A DNA stretch of 64,000 bases, taken from NCBI GenBank assembly GCA_037127315.1, contig JBBBDQ010001154.1, positions 794,501 to 858,500 of the forward strand, in the 5' to 3' direction. Below are positions 1-13,390 of the stretch, piece after piece; the stretch's first letter is position 1; the number at the start of each line of letters is the position of its first letter. Source of the DNA: Ascarosepion bandense (Eukaryota; Mollusca; Cephalopoda; Sepiida; Sepiidae). The notes below the pieces were generated by a model. It had not been told where the DNA came from. It did no database searches and saw only the letters and a program-made list of their open reading frames with translations. The translations under genes were made by a program, and so were the position numbers.

Positions 1-556
1 TATAATCAATCCTGACCTGGTAGCTCAGCTCCAGTCACTTTCTCACCAATGTAATGTGGTTTCCCTCTGTTTCTTCAACAAATACTTTCACAGTTTCTGT
101 TCCAATGAGCTTAGCTCCCTGGTGCCCCCTCTGCATGAATTACTTGAGCTACTAGACAAGAAACTAGGTCCCACATTTTTTTACAGTGAAACCAATCAAA
201 TGTAACCACAACTTCTACTCTACTAGCTTCTTTTCTCGCACTTCCCATCTGTGAAATTCTCCTCCATATACTTGCTTTCCTGACAGCTACAATCTACAAG
301 AATTTAAATGTAATGTCAATTGCCATCTTCTATTTCCTTGAGTTGCATCTTTTCCCTGACAACCTCTGTCTCATGTTCTTTTCCTCGGCCACTCTACTCT
401 CAAGCAGCTCTCTTCACACCAGTGTTCTCATCCTTCTCTTATCCATTCCTTGACACCCCCTGTAACTTGTTCCTCTTTCTTATCGCTCTTCTCTTATGTA
501 ACCACCTGTGCACCAGTGGCAGTACTGCCTTGCTTGGGGTGAAATGATTAGAAAAT
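1..556 (+). pseudogene. 3' end of a jockey/CR1-like LINE (copy 1), cut by window edge
   Basis: Frame pieces read PDLVAQLQSLSHQCNVVSLC, then KYFHSFCSNELSSLVPPLHE, matching the last part of a non-LTR retrotransposon reverse transcriptase. Frameshifts and stops break it. The end is a fixed 3' sequence, gtgcaccagtggcagtactg followed by ccttgcttggggtgaaatga, and then an A-rich tail. The same 3' end recurs at 41.8 and 57.4 kb on plus and at 22.0 and 62.7 kb on minus, which fixes its boundary and identity as one family. The 5' part lies outside the window. Its tail abuts the Gypsy gag sequence. Confidence 0.8.
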
Positions 557-569
557 AAAGTTTGTTCCA

Positions 570-3220
570 TACATGGTACAAATGCCTGAATATGGGAAAG
601 ACAAACAGGATGATTTTGTCACATGTGCCAAACTTGTAAACTCGCAATGCGAATTGTTTAAATTGAGCGAGTTATCAATTGACATGTTGAAATGTCTGAT
701 ATTTGTACAAGGATTGATAGCCTCAAAAGATAAAGAAATTAGATCCTGTGCGTGAACAATGACTGAGCAGGAGCCAGACATTAGACTTCAAAAAGTAACT
801 AAAGAATGCCAGAGGTTAATTAATATCAAGAAGGACAATTTTAGAATCCAAGAGAAGAGTGTAATTCTAGTGTAAAGGAAGAAAATGAAAATAAAATGAA
901 AATATCCCTGTGTAATGCAGGGGGGGGGGTACCATTTAAAAAAGAATGGCTTTTTCAGAGATAAGATCTGCTTTTTTATGGAGTTACAATAGGCACAAAA
1001 GCTTGCACTGTACATTTAAACCAAAAAAGAACAAAATTAAAATGGGATGTCGTATTATCTAAAAAAGAAATGCTGGATAACAAAAAAGAAAATACGAAAA
1101 ATTTAAAGATAAATGGCTATACAGTAAAACTATTACTTGATACCAGGAGCAATATTTCAATTATAAACGGACAAGTTTGGAAAAACAAAAATTGGTTGTC
1201 CGCCATTGATAAGCTTGAAAAAAATTGCCAGAGGTATGTCTGGTCAAAAACCAAATTTCAAAGGTAAATTTAGTTTTAATATTTCATTGTTTGAAAGAAC
1301 TTACAAATCAAAAAGTCTTGGTACTCTTAGGCACAATGAAGTTGTTTGGTACTGATTAGATAATTCAGTTTGACTTATAGGAATTAACCATTAACTTTTT
1401 TTTTTGTAAGAAGGTGGATGTTGCCGTAAAAAAAACAAAACAAAAGAAACAGAAAAACTCATTTATGAATTAAAAGATGAATTTCCACAAGTATTTGCAG
1501 AAGGTCTTTCATACTGTACAAAGACTTAAGTCAAATTTGAACTCAAAAACAATGTTAAACCAGTGTTCAAGTCTAAGAGAAGTGCTCCATTTGCTGTATT
1601 GGAATCTGATAATGTGTTAGAAAAATTAGAGAAAATAGGAGTAATAACAAAAATTGACTATTCTGAATAGGCATCCCCTACAGTCTATGTCAAGAAAATA
1701 AGAGTGTGTGCAGACTTCTCCACTGGGTTAAATGAATGCATCAAAAACTACACTTACTTGATTCCATTGTCTGAAGACATCTTTTCTAAACTCAACAGCA
1801 GCAAGGTGTTCTCTAAGATTGACCTATCGGATGCCTACTTACAAGTAAAAGTGAATGAAGATTGTTCAAAGTTGTTAGCCATTAATAAGCACAGAGGTCT
1901 CTTTAAACTAAATGGCCTACCATTTGGACTGAAAGAGGTCCCTAATTTATTCCAGCAAATAATGAATACGATGTTAGCTCAACTGGAATTTGCAACAGCA
2001 TCCTTGGACGATATTTTGGTAAAAAGCCAAAATAATAAAGAACATAAAAAAACATGTACAAACAGTTTTTTAAGAAATTGATGAACATGGGTTCAAGTTA
2101 AGTACTGAAATGTCTGAATTCTTCATGGAGCAAATAAAGTATTTTGCACAGATTATCGACAAAGGTGGAAGATGGTCACAACCAGATCCAGAAAGGGCTG
2201 AAGCTATCAAGAACATGCCACAGTCAACTAATATTAATAATTTACAGTATTCTTAGGTTTAGCCAATACTATGAAATATATTCCTGATATGCAGGACTTG
2301 AGGGCCCCTTTGACTGAATTATTGAAAAAAGACGTAAAATGAAATTGGTCAGGATGATGCAAGAATGCATTTCAAAAAATTTAAAAATGCTTTTTATCTG
2401 ACTTATCATTGGCACATTATGACTCAGAGAATTAAATAATTGTATCTTTGAATGTCAGTAATTATGGCATTGAAGCAGTAATTCTCCACAAATTTAATGA
2501 TGGGTCAACTAAGTCAATAGCCTATGCATCAAAAATATTATTACCTGTAGAAAAAAGAACTACAGTCAGATTGAAAATGAAAGCTTGGCGATAATCTATG
2601 CAGTAAAGAAATTTCACCATTTTATTCACAAAAAGAAATTCGTATTATGAAGTTGACCATAGGCAGTTATTGACGATTTTTGGTTTTAAAATAAGCATAC
2701 ACATGCATATAGCAAACTGGCTACAGCAATGGGGAATAATTTTACTAAATTAAAATTTTAAAATGAAGCTTTTGTCCTCGAAGAAATTAGCCCATGCTGA
2801 CAAACTATCTAGATTAGTCTTAAAGTGTGCTGAACCACCAGAAAACACAGAGATTGCTGTGTTATGGGAGGAAAATGAACTATCCATATTACTTTGTAAT
2901 AGAATCCGCAAATTAATAGTGATATTGGTGGATATAAAGGAAGCAGCAGGAAAAATGAGTTTATAAGAAAAAACAACTATGGCTAGACAGAAGTAACAAG
3001 AAAGGATAAAAAATATCACAGTTTTCGAATTGCAAAAAAGTACTTCTCTATGTGGATAGAGTTGTTATACCCTACAGTTTACTGAGAAAAATTCTGAAAG
3101 AATTTCACATTGGACATTTAAGCATATTCAGAATGAAATCTCTAATGTGTGGTTTCACGTATTGGCCAAAAATGGACCAAAACATTGAGCAAATAGTGAA
3201 AGATACAATTATATTTATAA
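570..3220 (+). pseudogene. Decayed Ty3/Gypsy retroelement, gag to H2C2 of integrase
   Basis: Parts appear in the normal order but many frameshifts and stops separate them. A gag piece lies at 573-755. A protease stretch at 1,070-1,267 has LLLDTRSNISII, where the usual active-site DTG/DSG is DTR. Reverse transcriptase lies at about 1,440-2,260, with KIDLSDAYLQ and LPFGL. The catalytic YxDD box is changed to SLDDIL. RNase H lies at about 2,270-2,830, with a conserved AHADKLSRL end. The H2C2 head of integrase (KILKEFHIGH, FTYWPKMDQNIE) ends near 3,210. The integrase core is absent, so the copy is 3' truncated. It cannot encode an active polyprotein as it stands. Confidence 0.88.
1704..2081 (+). 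pseudogene. Reverse transcriptase core of the 0.6-3.2 kb Gypsy copy
   Basis: This 125-codon open stretch is the best preserved part of the Gypsy copy. It shows VCADFSTGLNECIKNY, then KIDLSDAYLQVKV, then LFKLNGLPFGL and FQQIMNTM. These are RT motifs of the Ty3/Gypsy class in the right order and spacing. The catalytic motif reads ASLDDILV, so the tyrosine before the aspartates is lost while both aspartates remain. A premature end follows at HKKTCTNSFLRN, where the frame shifts. The family member at 39.7-41.4 kb retains the complementary 3' half, so the two copies belong to the same or a close family. Confidence 0.88.
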
Positions 3221-3785
3221 TATAGTCTGTATTTTTTGAAAATTTATTGTATTTACTTTTCATAAAATGGACCAAAAACAGATATTCATTTGTTACAAAC
3301 ATAGAACCAAGGTATCATCCAATTTCCCATTAAGACTTAATAAATCTCTAATCTCTTTAAGGTTTCCTGTTTCAGGCTGAAATTCATTCAAAATTAATTG
3401 TATAAAAATATTTATTATGAATGGATTTGGTTATTTGGAAAGTAATGTTGAATTTTGGAGATAAAATGAAAATCCTTTCAAAGAGCATAATTCTTACTAC
3501 CTCAGTCCCATAATGAGTGTTATATTTAGTAGATGAAAAAATATTGAGATTCTGTATGAAAAGAAATCTGATTGTGCAGATCTAAAGTAGAGAGCTCAAT
3601 CATGTTTATTAAATTGGCCTTGTGCCAAACATTACAAAACACCCCACAATTTATCCAGATCAAAAGGTTGAGAGATATAAAACTGTCTTATTTGTGTAAA
3701 TAAATGAAAATTTACTTATCAAACAGCGTAATGTCAAATTGTATGGATGAAAAGTTCTAATAGTAAGTGTAGTAAGGAGTTAAAA

Positions 3786-4015
3786 GAATTCATTTGTTTT
3801 AGCAAAATCTAATTTGTGCATAAAAAGGTAAGTCCATGTTTTCACTGTGTTTATCAATAAAGTAGCAGCAATGTCTTGTTCTGGTAATGAGTAGAAAGAA
3901 TTCAAAGTTCATTCATTTTAGCGAAATGTAATTTGTATGGAAAAGATAAGTCCATGTTTTCGATGTGATGTATCAACAGGATAGTAGTAAAGTCTTGTTT
4001 CTCTTGTAGTGGAAC
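3786..4015 (+). repeat. Diverged tandem duplication, two units of about 110 bp
   Basis: The first unit starts aattcatttgttttagcaaa and the second starts attcattttagcgaaatg. Both carry taagtccatgttttc at the same relative place and a later ..gtagta/gcagcaa..gtcttgtt. The match is imperfect, so the duplication is old. No coding sense is seen. Confidence 0.6.
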
Positions 4016-4029
4016 GAAGGCATCCCTTG

Positions 4030-4940
4030 CTAATTTAGATTTATGAGTCGACTCGACGTAACATGTGGCCATATCTTCAAGCAGGATTTAAGAAAGAACA
4101 AAAAGGCGAAAGTAACCAGAAAAACAATGTATTGGCAAAGGTTACATGGGGTTGAGAGAAGCATACATAAGAAAGTGAAAAGGGAAGAGTCATTCCCCTT
4201 CGTCTGTTCGTAGAAACAAAATACGATGTATGAAGTTTTTTCTCTAGCTGAAAGAAAGGTTTGTAACAATTGTTAAGATTTTCGTAAAGAGTTCAAAGTT
4301 CAAATCCTTGATGAAGAAAAGTCAGACAGAAGACAAAGTTCTGTGTCTGTGTGTGCGTTGAGTAAGAGAGAGAGAGACTTACATGCGAATGTAGCAGTCG
4401 GTGGATTTCTACTGACGAAGGTTGGAGAAATTGTGGAATTATGTGTAGGAAGTTATTTTATGTAAAGTCCTGTTTGAATGAAAGTTAATGTGCATAGTGT
4501 TAATGTAGGAGAAAAAAAATAAAAGAAATTTTTTGTGCCACTAATTGCTACACGCAATTAGTGCGCGTGTGTTTGCGTGAGTTAGGAAGACATGTTTTCT
4601 CTTGTCCCGGGACGAAATCCTAACTAGTGTACCACGTGCTCTTTTCCGTTTTTATTAGCATCGTTTTTGGCGGGAACCAGTCATCACGTGGAACGCCGAG
4701 TGACCATGCGTGTCTGTGTGTGTGTGGGTGTCAATGTATGAAACCCTACACTCTCTTTCTTTTTGTGTATGGTGAGTAGGTGAGGAGGAAGAGAAAGAGA
4801 TAAAGCAAACAGCATGAGAGTAAGTGAGAGGGTGCAAAAGTGAGTCTGGGGTGACCTGACTATTTTCTTGCTACATTGTGTCCTCTCTGTTCTCTGCATC
4901 GTCATTTCTAACTGATTGACCAAAAAAACATGAAATATGT
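4030..4940 (+). other. GC-richer non-coding block, possibly a retroelement LTR
   Basis: This block is less AT-rich than its surroundings, with CG-containing words (gcgcgtgtgtttgcgtgag, tttttggcgggaacc) that are rare elsewhere. It begins near gagtcgactcgacgtaacat, which resembles gagtcgacataatatgtggc at 44.67 kb. It contains a short GA tract at about 4,366-4,378. There is no convincing ORF; the two small minus-strand frames are low complexity. It might be the 3' LTR or a solo LTR of a Gypsy family. No direct-repeat partner is identified inside the window. Confidence 0.3.
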
Positions 4941-4941
4941 A

Positions 4942-5213
4942 GGCAAGTCGATTACAAGGTCAGCACCAAAAATTTATTTTTGGGCAAGAAGAAACACGAC
5001 ATGGATCATTGAAAGTTTAATAGCTGTTTTCTGTAAATTACTTTTTTTCATTGGTTATTAAATATTTCATGATTGCTTGCAAAATATTCCTTGATCTTTT
5101 CCTCAACATGGAGGTAATCATTTTTCTTATTGTCAAAAAATAGATATTCACACAGGCTTGCACATTTGCAAACAGTGAAATAAAAGTGAGTTTTTTTTAT
5201 TTTGTACTCACCA
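4942..5213 (+). repeat. Dispersed direct repeat, copy A
   Basis: It is shared with 6,095-6,352. Common words in order are agaagaaaca.gaca.gg, cttttcattggttat, cttgctcgca/gattgcttgca, ttccttgatctt, gtcaaaaaatagat.ttcaca, gcaaacagt and tttgtactc.cca. The similarity is about three quarters by eye. The two copies are about 1.15 kb apart in the same orientation. The family is not recognised. Confidence 0.65.
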
Positions 5214-5737
5214 CATCAGTTCTCTTCCCGTTTGATGGAGTCGCTTTATTACTTGAATAAGTTGCTAATTTGATAGTAGTGGTATATGTTGTCACTTTTC
5301 CAAGTCGTAGTTTTCAATTTGCTTTGCTGTTTTGTTATCATGGATTGAAACATGTTTCCACAATTGTGAACCAAACAAGCATATTCAATTCCATCAATAC
5401 TATTTGTATTGATTTGTTGGACTCTGTGGTTACTTGATTCATATCCATTTCATCGTCAAATATCTTGTCTTATGTGAAAAGCCATTAGATATGTTTAGTT
5501 TCCTTGCATGTCATAAGTCACCAGTGAAGGAAGGTGTAGGGATCCGGTGAGGTAATGTAGTGATAATGACGAGGAAACGTGTGTATATTGCAACAACAAG
5601 ATATAGAATTTATTTACAAATTTATATGTTTGTAATTGTTAGTAGCTTGTTTCAAGACAAGTAATCAAATATTATAAGTTTGTAGATTCAGTAAATTAAA
5701 AAGAAGAGAGAATGTTTATATTAAATCATCAGACACA

Positions 5738-5930
5738 AAATCAATTTCCAAAATGCTTAAAACAAATTGAGGGAGTTCATTTTTCACACAAAAGTTATAT
5801 GGTTGAATTCAATATAAGTAAAGGTTTACAAAATGCGTAAAACAAATTAAAAGAATTTGTTTTTTCTTGTTTTGTTTTTTTTACACAAATATTATACAAT
5901 TGAATTCAAAATAAAATATATATTTTAAGA
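5738..5930 (+). repeat. Diverged tandem duplication, about 90-bp units
   Basis: Both units have aaaatgc.taaaacaaatt and later acacaaa..ttata..attgaattcaa. The second unit is interrupted by a T-rich expansion. It has no coding content. Confidence 0.5.
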
Positions 5931-6094
5931 TACTTAGTTTAACCGTTGAATAGAGTCCTTGAAATTCCAAGATGTCAGAGGCTGATAATGATCAGTGTGT
6001 AATTTGACACTGGAGTTATTCAGATGCATGTTACTCTGCTTTTCTCTTTCTCCTATTTTTCTTTGACACCAACCGCCACTGGGCACTTTAATAA

Positions 6095-6352
6095 GTAGGC
6101 CAGCTTGGTCACATAGTCAGTTCCAAATGCCAACTCATTTTGGGGCCAGAAGAAACATGACACGGGTTATTGACAGTTCAATTAGTTATTTTCTGTTAAA
6201 AAAAAACTCTCTTTTCATTGGTTATAAACTATTTCACACTTGCTCGCAAATTTTTCCTTGATCTTATCCTATTGGTCAAAAAATAGATGTTCACACTGGC
6301 TTGTGAATTTGCAAACAGTAAAAAAAAAGTTATTTTTATTTTGTACTTGCCA
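6095..6352 (+). repeat. Dispersed direct repeat, copy B
   Basis: This is the partner of 4,942-5,213, in the same order and orientation. It lacks a roughly 25-bp stretch present in copy A between the tcct and gtcaaaaaat segments. A pair of repeats flanking 0.9 kb could be two LTRs of a short element, but there is no gag/pol between them. Confidence 0.6.
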
Positions 6353-9300
6353 CTATTCATCAGTTTTAAAGGTTTTATTCTTTATGTTCTTTATACAGTA
6401 ATGTAAAAAGGAAAATTTGAAAATCAGCCAATAAAAAATAGTGAGGCAGATACTTCTCCGCAAATTAGTTGAATCTTTTCTCAGTTAATCTTTCTGTTTG
6501 TGGCACTTCAGTGACATTCTACTGATTCCCTAAGGTTTTGCTCTTGTTTTTGAAATGATAACTGTCCTGTTTTATACAAACAACTCATTATGGACAAAAA
6601 CTTATGACTCAGCAAACTTTTACAGAGAGATTTTATCCTTACTAATAATGGTAATTCTGTTCCTGATGTAAGAATTTAAATCATGTTACATTTAAAAGAC
6701 TTTTGTTCTATTTGAAACATGCGACTTTACTTTTTGAACAATTTTACAGTTAAATCAATTCTTGTTTGTTAGTATATTTAACCCTCTAAATCTGTATATT
6801 TCAATGGTTTGAACACTTAAAGCTTTTGAAGTGTTGATGATTCATTCTTTAGCTTGCATTTTAATGCATCATAATTAATAACATGTGTATGACCATTTTG
6901 GGTTATATTTCATGGAACAAGTCATCAGCCTTAAAATACTGAATCAGTTTTAACCAATTTGTTCATGTATTGTTTAATTTCCTATCATTTACTGAATTCT
7001 GAGGCCCAGTTTGAAATAATGCTTAAATATTACCAGAATCAACAACACTTGTATCTGCCATTATAACATCTAAGACAAAAGTTGCAACAGAAAATTATTA
7101 ATGATTTTATATATTGTAAAATCTTAGATGTTAGATTTGTATATGAAACAAACTTTGATGTAACGTAAAAAAATGAAAATATTGTTGCTACACCTTAATA
7201 TTATAAAATTTTTTAATGCTTTTAAATAAGTAGAATTCTGAACTGTAATTGATTGGCTTGCTAAACTGTGCTCTACTTTAATTGAACCTGAAACTGGGAA
7301 AAGGGAAAGAGAGTGTTTGATTTTTAAGAATTTCCCTTAATAAGATATATTTTTTGAAAATTTTCTTTTTACCTAAAATCTTCTGAAGTGTTTCAATGAA
7401 AATCTGAAGTAAACTTGAAGAAATCAACAAGTGCATGCGTGTTCAATGTGAGAAAGTAGAAATCAAATGCAGATTGAAGTTTCTTTTATTTTCCACACAA
7501 GAAACCTACTGAAAACAATAATAATGCCACCTGGATGGGTCACTCTTTGACTTATGTATTTTTATGCAGCCCTTCTGAAAACTATTCATCAAAACCACAC
7601 TCTGCAGATAATTGCATACTCATGGTGCGCCAAGAGTACCTCTACAGAAAATGGTCATCAAATTTTCTAGTGCCTTTAAATTGACATAACAATAAAACAA
7701 ATGTCCTCCTTCAGCCTACACTCTCATAGTATCTCCTGTCATGATTCCCTATGGATGATACACAACTAAAGGGCATTGGTAACAAGAAATGCTTGGCTCG
7801 TACCAACAATGGAGCCCTTGATAAATAAATTATGTTAAAAATTAAAAAAATAGTCCAGCCAGGTACTCAAGAGGGATTTGGGTTAAAGCTTTAAAGACCA
7901 AATGTTTTCATCTCTTCATCAAACCCATGTGTCTTCTGTGAAACGTGGACATTTGTATCACAGAGCATGGAACTTTTTAATCCTTTTACTGACAATTGTC
8001 TGCTACATTATGTTTCATGTATTCTGATATTTTTATGTAATTCATATGTTCCATTCATAAAACATTTCAGGTTGTCTTTCAGATCCAAATGTAGAGAACT
8101 GTGTAGCAAAGGTCATCAGTCTCAGCGGGTGAGGAATTAATCAAGTCAAATGTCACCGACCTTTGATCGCACTTATTTCAAAGCAGTTTATCAGATATAC
8201 ATTCACGGTAATCTTAATTTGGTTTTTCATATCAAAAGCGACTTATGCATTAACAAGTTTTCTTTCGTGATGGCAATCAATTCATTTAATAATAATCTTT
8301 GGTTTCAAGTCTTCAATTGCTATTGAAAAAAATGATAGGGATTTTAAAGCAAATAGATTTCTATGAAAAGTTTGGTTATTGTTATCACCAATGGAGTAAA
8401 AGTATCTAATGATGACTTTTTTTAATAAAAATGTCAATAAATTAACAAGATGTTACCTCAGATAAAAATGAAATTTCTTATTATTCACTAAATATAGATT
8501 TTAGCAGACAAGAATATTCCACAAGTCAAAGTAAGAGAAATCTGGTACAAGTGTATAAAGTAAACCAAGACATACGCTAATTTTTCAGTAGTTATTCTGA
8601 TTCTAGGAGATTTTCATGGTTGGGTTTGTTCGACCCAAACTTATAACTGAATTATTTTTTATGTTAGATTATGTGCCTTTTTGCCAGGATGATGTAATGG
8701 CTAATGAAGAGAAAAAATTCTTGAAAAGATAAAGAAAAAGTAATTTCTTTAGTTTGTTTTTAAAATCTTTTGGAAAATTTCATTCACCTAGATTTAATCA
8801 TGGCTTTCCATGTCTTCGTTTTCCTTAATAACTATGAATTATACATTGGTATAATCATCCTCAAAAAAGATAGTAGAGTGGATTCATATTGTCTTTTATA
8901 ATATTTTGAATTCAGAATTTTCCTTTTCAAAAATTTCTTGCCTTACCAAAGATAAAAATTTAATTCTAGTCTACCCACAGTTAAGTGAAATCAAGGGTTG
9001 GTTAAGAAGGGATAGAGTTATGTCTTTGCCAAGGGCAATAGTGTATAATGAAAGCAACAGCCTGTTGATAACCATTATGCTACCCACACAATCTCATTTT
9101 GCTATTGCTTCTAACAAATTTGGTGTTTTACTACCAAGTATTTTATGAATTGTTTGTGAAGCACTTAACCAATACTCTATAACCCATAAAAGTATGGGAT
9201 GCAAGCCTCATCTACTAGCATCTCTCCCTATAATAGATCATGGTTATAGTAGCCACTGCTGATAATGTTTCTATGTTCCATGTCACTTCAAGACATCGAT

Positions 9301-10447
9301 GATCATAGCTCTTAACAGCTTCTTACCCTCCTAATCACTGTGTACCAACTGCAGTTATTTGGTTAGTAAGGAAAATATTTGATGGTTCATTTTCAGTCAT
9401 TCTTTTCTCTTTTACATGTTGCAAAGACAACAGATATCAGAATGAAATATATAAATAACCAATTCTTCAAATCAAATTGTAGAAATGTGTAGAGTCAGAT
9501 GGGTTGAAAATTTTAGATAAATCTTTTTTATGTTGCTTAATTCAAGGAGCTGGCAGTAAGAGTTGAAACCTTATTGGCAGCTACAAATAATGATAAACTT
9601 CAAATCATGTCCTCATATTTTGCAAATAGTAAATATTTTAACTGATGATATAGTAGCATATATCCAACCACTCTTCAAAGCCTAATAAAATATCAAGAGT
9701 TTGAATGCTGATTTTTAAGTCAGGCTCTTTCAACTTGGAAGATGGTTATACTACCTACCTACCATATGGTCTTGTATCAGATACATGGTTAAACTTGCTA
9801 AATATCTCAAGCAACTTTAAATTTGATTTTGAATGTTAAATGGTACAGACATATCATTATGGCTATCTAGGGTTTATTGATGAAAATTAGCTTTTAGATT
9901 TTGTTGTTTACACATCTTTCTTGTGATTCAACATGGCTTTGTTAATCATCAAGAGATTTAGACAGGTATCAACAAATGAGAGATGCACAAACGATTAAAA
10001 TGCAGTGAAAATAATTTCTTTGGCTGATAGAGAATGAATAACAAATGATAAAACCATAAAGAAGATAAACCTAGAAAAGAAATACTTTTTTTTATAAGGT
10101 TACCTGAATATAAACAAGGACACGACATTTTTGCTTACTGGCAGGAAGCCATCAATAAGAGAATAAAGGAAAAACAAGAAAAAGATATTTTTATGATAGT
10201 AGCAAAAAAAAAGAAAAGAAAATCTAACATTAAATTTATCTACCAATCATAAAAGAAAATTGTCTTTAAAATCAATAACCATGGAATGATTTCTTTTAGA
10301 TGACATTCTAATTAAAGCAGTTGAATTATTTGAAGACAGCTGTTTCTTTGTTTGTTTTATTGGTTACAATTCTATTTGTTTGAAATCCTATTTTTTGAGA
10401 TATTAAAAAAAGAAAAAAAAAATTTGTTATGTATGCAAATTGATGTA

Positions 10448-10494
<47 letters not shown>

Positions 10495-13390
10495 GCCTTT
10501 GAGATTATCCTTGACAATCGACTCGGTTGATTAAAAAATAAATAGGGTGATTAAAGCCCGTAGTTGATTTAAAAAAAATCTCACAATGAAACGTGTCCCT
10601 TCAAATATAGAAAAAGGAAATCTGATTCCTCTTACAACCCAAAAGTATGCCATTGAAGATTCACAAGTTACTTAGAATGAACTACAATGACATTATTGAA
10701 CTCTTTGGTCTTATGCATGGCACCTGATTTACGTCGAAATGTGTGGTTAAACAAAAGACAGTGACATCCCACAGTCATCAAAGCAAGATCTGAGAAATGG
10801 AATTTAGACTGACAAGCTCCTGTCTTCCTTTTATGATCCTGGTTAGTGTAAACATTTGTTTAATTAACTCTTCCAGAGTGGAGCCTAAATGTCTCTGACG
10901 CCCATTTTAAAGGTGCTCACAGATTTTTAGAAACTCATTTGGAAAAATATTATTATACTATTATATTACATATTTGGAAAAATATTATGACTCAACATCT
11001 ATATTTCCTCTCTGCTTACGAAAAGTAAAAACAAACATTTGAAAGAAAAAAATATGCATACCTCTTTCAACCATGCACTGAAAAACAAATTATACAAGTA
11101 AGTAATTTTTTTATAGAAAATTGTCGAGAAAATCAGATTTGTTTTTTATCATCTATGAGATGGAGGTTCTAATCAAACAGAAGAAAGAAACTACGAATTT
11201 AGGTACCACCACTAAATTGCCAAAAAAACAGAATATCATGATGTTAAAAGGGCTTAAACTTAATAAAAACAAAGTTTGATCATCAAAATGTTTATGCTAT
11301 TATTAAGAGGAAAGATCCAATTTTGTTGTTATTATTTTTAAAAATTTTAAAATCCTTTCTAATATGTTCAAAATTTAAATAAAAATTTCATTTTTAGTTT
11401 TCGTCAACGATTCACACTACGCTTATGTAAGGCGACTATTAAGAAAATGAAGTTGGTCGAGTAAAATGATTTTGGAGCGAGTAAAGTTTCCCTCACTCTC
11501 AACTGCAATGGAGTGATTTCTTTTCAAATCTCAAAGGCTATATATGTTAATATATATATCTTGTTTGTATTTATTAGCCCCATTTATTACTGTTAATTTC
11601 TCTTGCATATATTGTTTGTTTTCTTGCTTGATATTAATTTTTTTTAGCCTTGTTCCTTTTTTTCGTTATTGCAAACTTTGTCAGTCCTGTTATTTATTTT
11701 GCATTTAACCATGGCTAGTCACAACATACATTTAATTTTCTGACTTGTATCTTAGTTGTATTGATGATTAAAAGTTGCAATGGTGACACAAGAACTGTGT
11801 TTTGAGTGAATGGAAAATAAAAAAGGAAGTCTGCCATTATTGAGATCTTGATATTTTTGATCTTTTCTTTATAACAGGGAAAAACCATTCAAGTGCGTTT
11901 CATTGTCATGATTGATAGATATTTGCAAGAAATGATAGACATATGCATTTGCAAGTAATAGACACACCAGAAAGAAATACATTTCAAGAAGAGTTTTCAT
12001 TTTTAATCTTTAAATTTCATTGTTATTTTTCTTCAGTATCTAGATAATGATTATTTATTGTAATATAGTTACAATTTTGGCACAAGGCTAAAAGGGAAGT
12101 GGGATAAGGTTGGTCAACACCGAATATATTAACTAATCTGATTTGCAATGCATTCATTCATTATGATTTACACTATCCCCACAAAAACTTGTCCATCTCT
12201 GTTCGATCCAACGTATACCACAATACCACATATTCACACGGCTCCTACTAAAATACCTATGACATAAAAATTTAAAATGTATCTCTGATTCTATATGGTT
12301 TTAGAAAATTTTACTGATTTAAGTTTTTGAGAAAATAAAAATATATGAAGTTTTTCAGTTTAAAGTGTTCTCTTAAATGGAGAAGTAAGTAAACTAGACA
12401 AAGTTGAATAACAATCAAATTCTCCTAATATTTACAACATGACAAACTGGCAATGTGAAAATGAGAAGAATATTTCATAAAGACAAGAATTTATTCAGAA
12501 AAATGATAATCTTTTGAATGGACTTACATTTTTTTTTTAAATAAGATAATTGTTTAGATTTTCATTTTAAATAAATTTAAAAAGAAATGTGAATTGAAAG
12601 AACAAATTCTTGAGCACAGTGCAATTCACAAAGATAAAGTTCAAATATATTTTCTCTGCAAAAATTGTGCATAAATTGGAAGCATTTTGATTTTAGTGCT
12701 TTTATTCCTTATTTGTTTATTGAAGAAAAAACATTACGTAATTTGAAAACAGACTTGAAATGTGTTGATGTTTTCTTTCTTTCTGCTTTTTCTTCAGTTT
12801 GTCTTGTGATTCATTTTGGAAACTACAACAGCGAAAGGAGGTTGGGGGGGGGGGGGTTGGCATATATGTTTAGAACATTAAAGAGCACAGCTGTTTGGTG
12901 GACAGTTCATAAAAGTATCAGGGGAACAAATTTCTCTGTTTGCTGTATATGACTTGACAAAGAAGTCATTAATTTATTCTCAAGTAAAGCAATACAGTAT
13001 TGTGAACTTGGCAATAACAAACCTTATCAAGATTTGGTCCCTTAACACATGACTTAATTAAATTCCACAAAAACATGAAATACAATTTGCCCCTCTCTCT
13101 CTCTCACACACACACACATTTTACATACACAAAAAAAGTCAAACTACCTGAGACCATTCAATGAGTTAAACTAATCCTGTATTGTCGGATTGCCAACAAT
13201 ACAAAGTTAGTTTTACCCTGCAGTTTTGAATTTTTTTTATATGTAAAATATATATATTGGCTCTATAAATAAGTAATTTTAATTACATTAAGCCCTCTGC
13301 CTGGATAAGTTTTAATATTTAATTTTGAATAATTAATATTAATAGGATCTCCTTTGGGATTTTACTATCAAGCTGCTTTCTTTTTGGATT
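6353..13390. other. AT-rich sequence without a recognisable gene
   Basis: I see no exon, transposase or repeat of known type here. There is a (TA)n(CA)n tract at about 10,453-10,494 and a G run at 12,844-12,856. A small open frame at 8,906-9,148 has no recognisable motif. A short stretch at 9,276-9,310 (ttccatgtcacttcaagaca) resembles the 3' terminus of the RTE-like LINE at 45.7 kb and may be a tiny remnant. If the dynein gene continues, this is intron sequence. Confidence 0.5.
10453..10494. repeat. (TA)n(CA)n microsatellite
   Basis: About 15 TA units are followed by six CA units. The same TA-to-CA/TG transition recurs at 24.95, 50.70 and 59.50 kb. Confidence 0.95.

Noticed and set aside
4655..4923. 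Two overlapping minus-strand frames rich in S, H and T
   Set aside because: They read through GT and GA simple repeats; low complexity.
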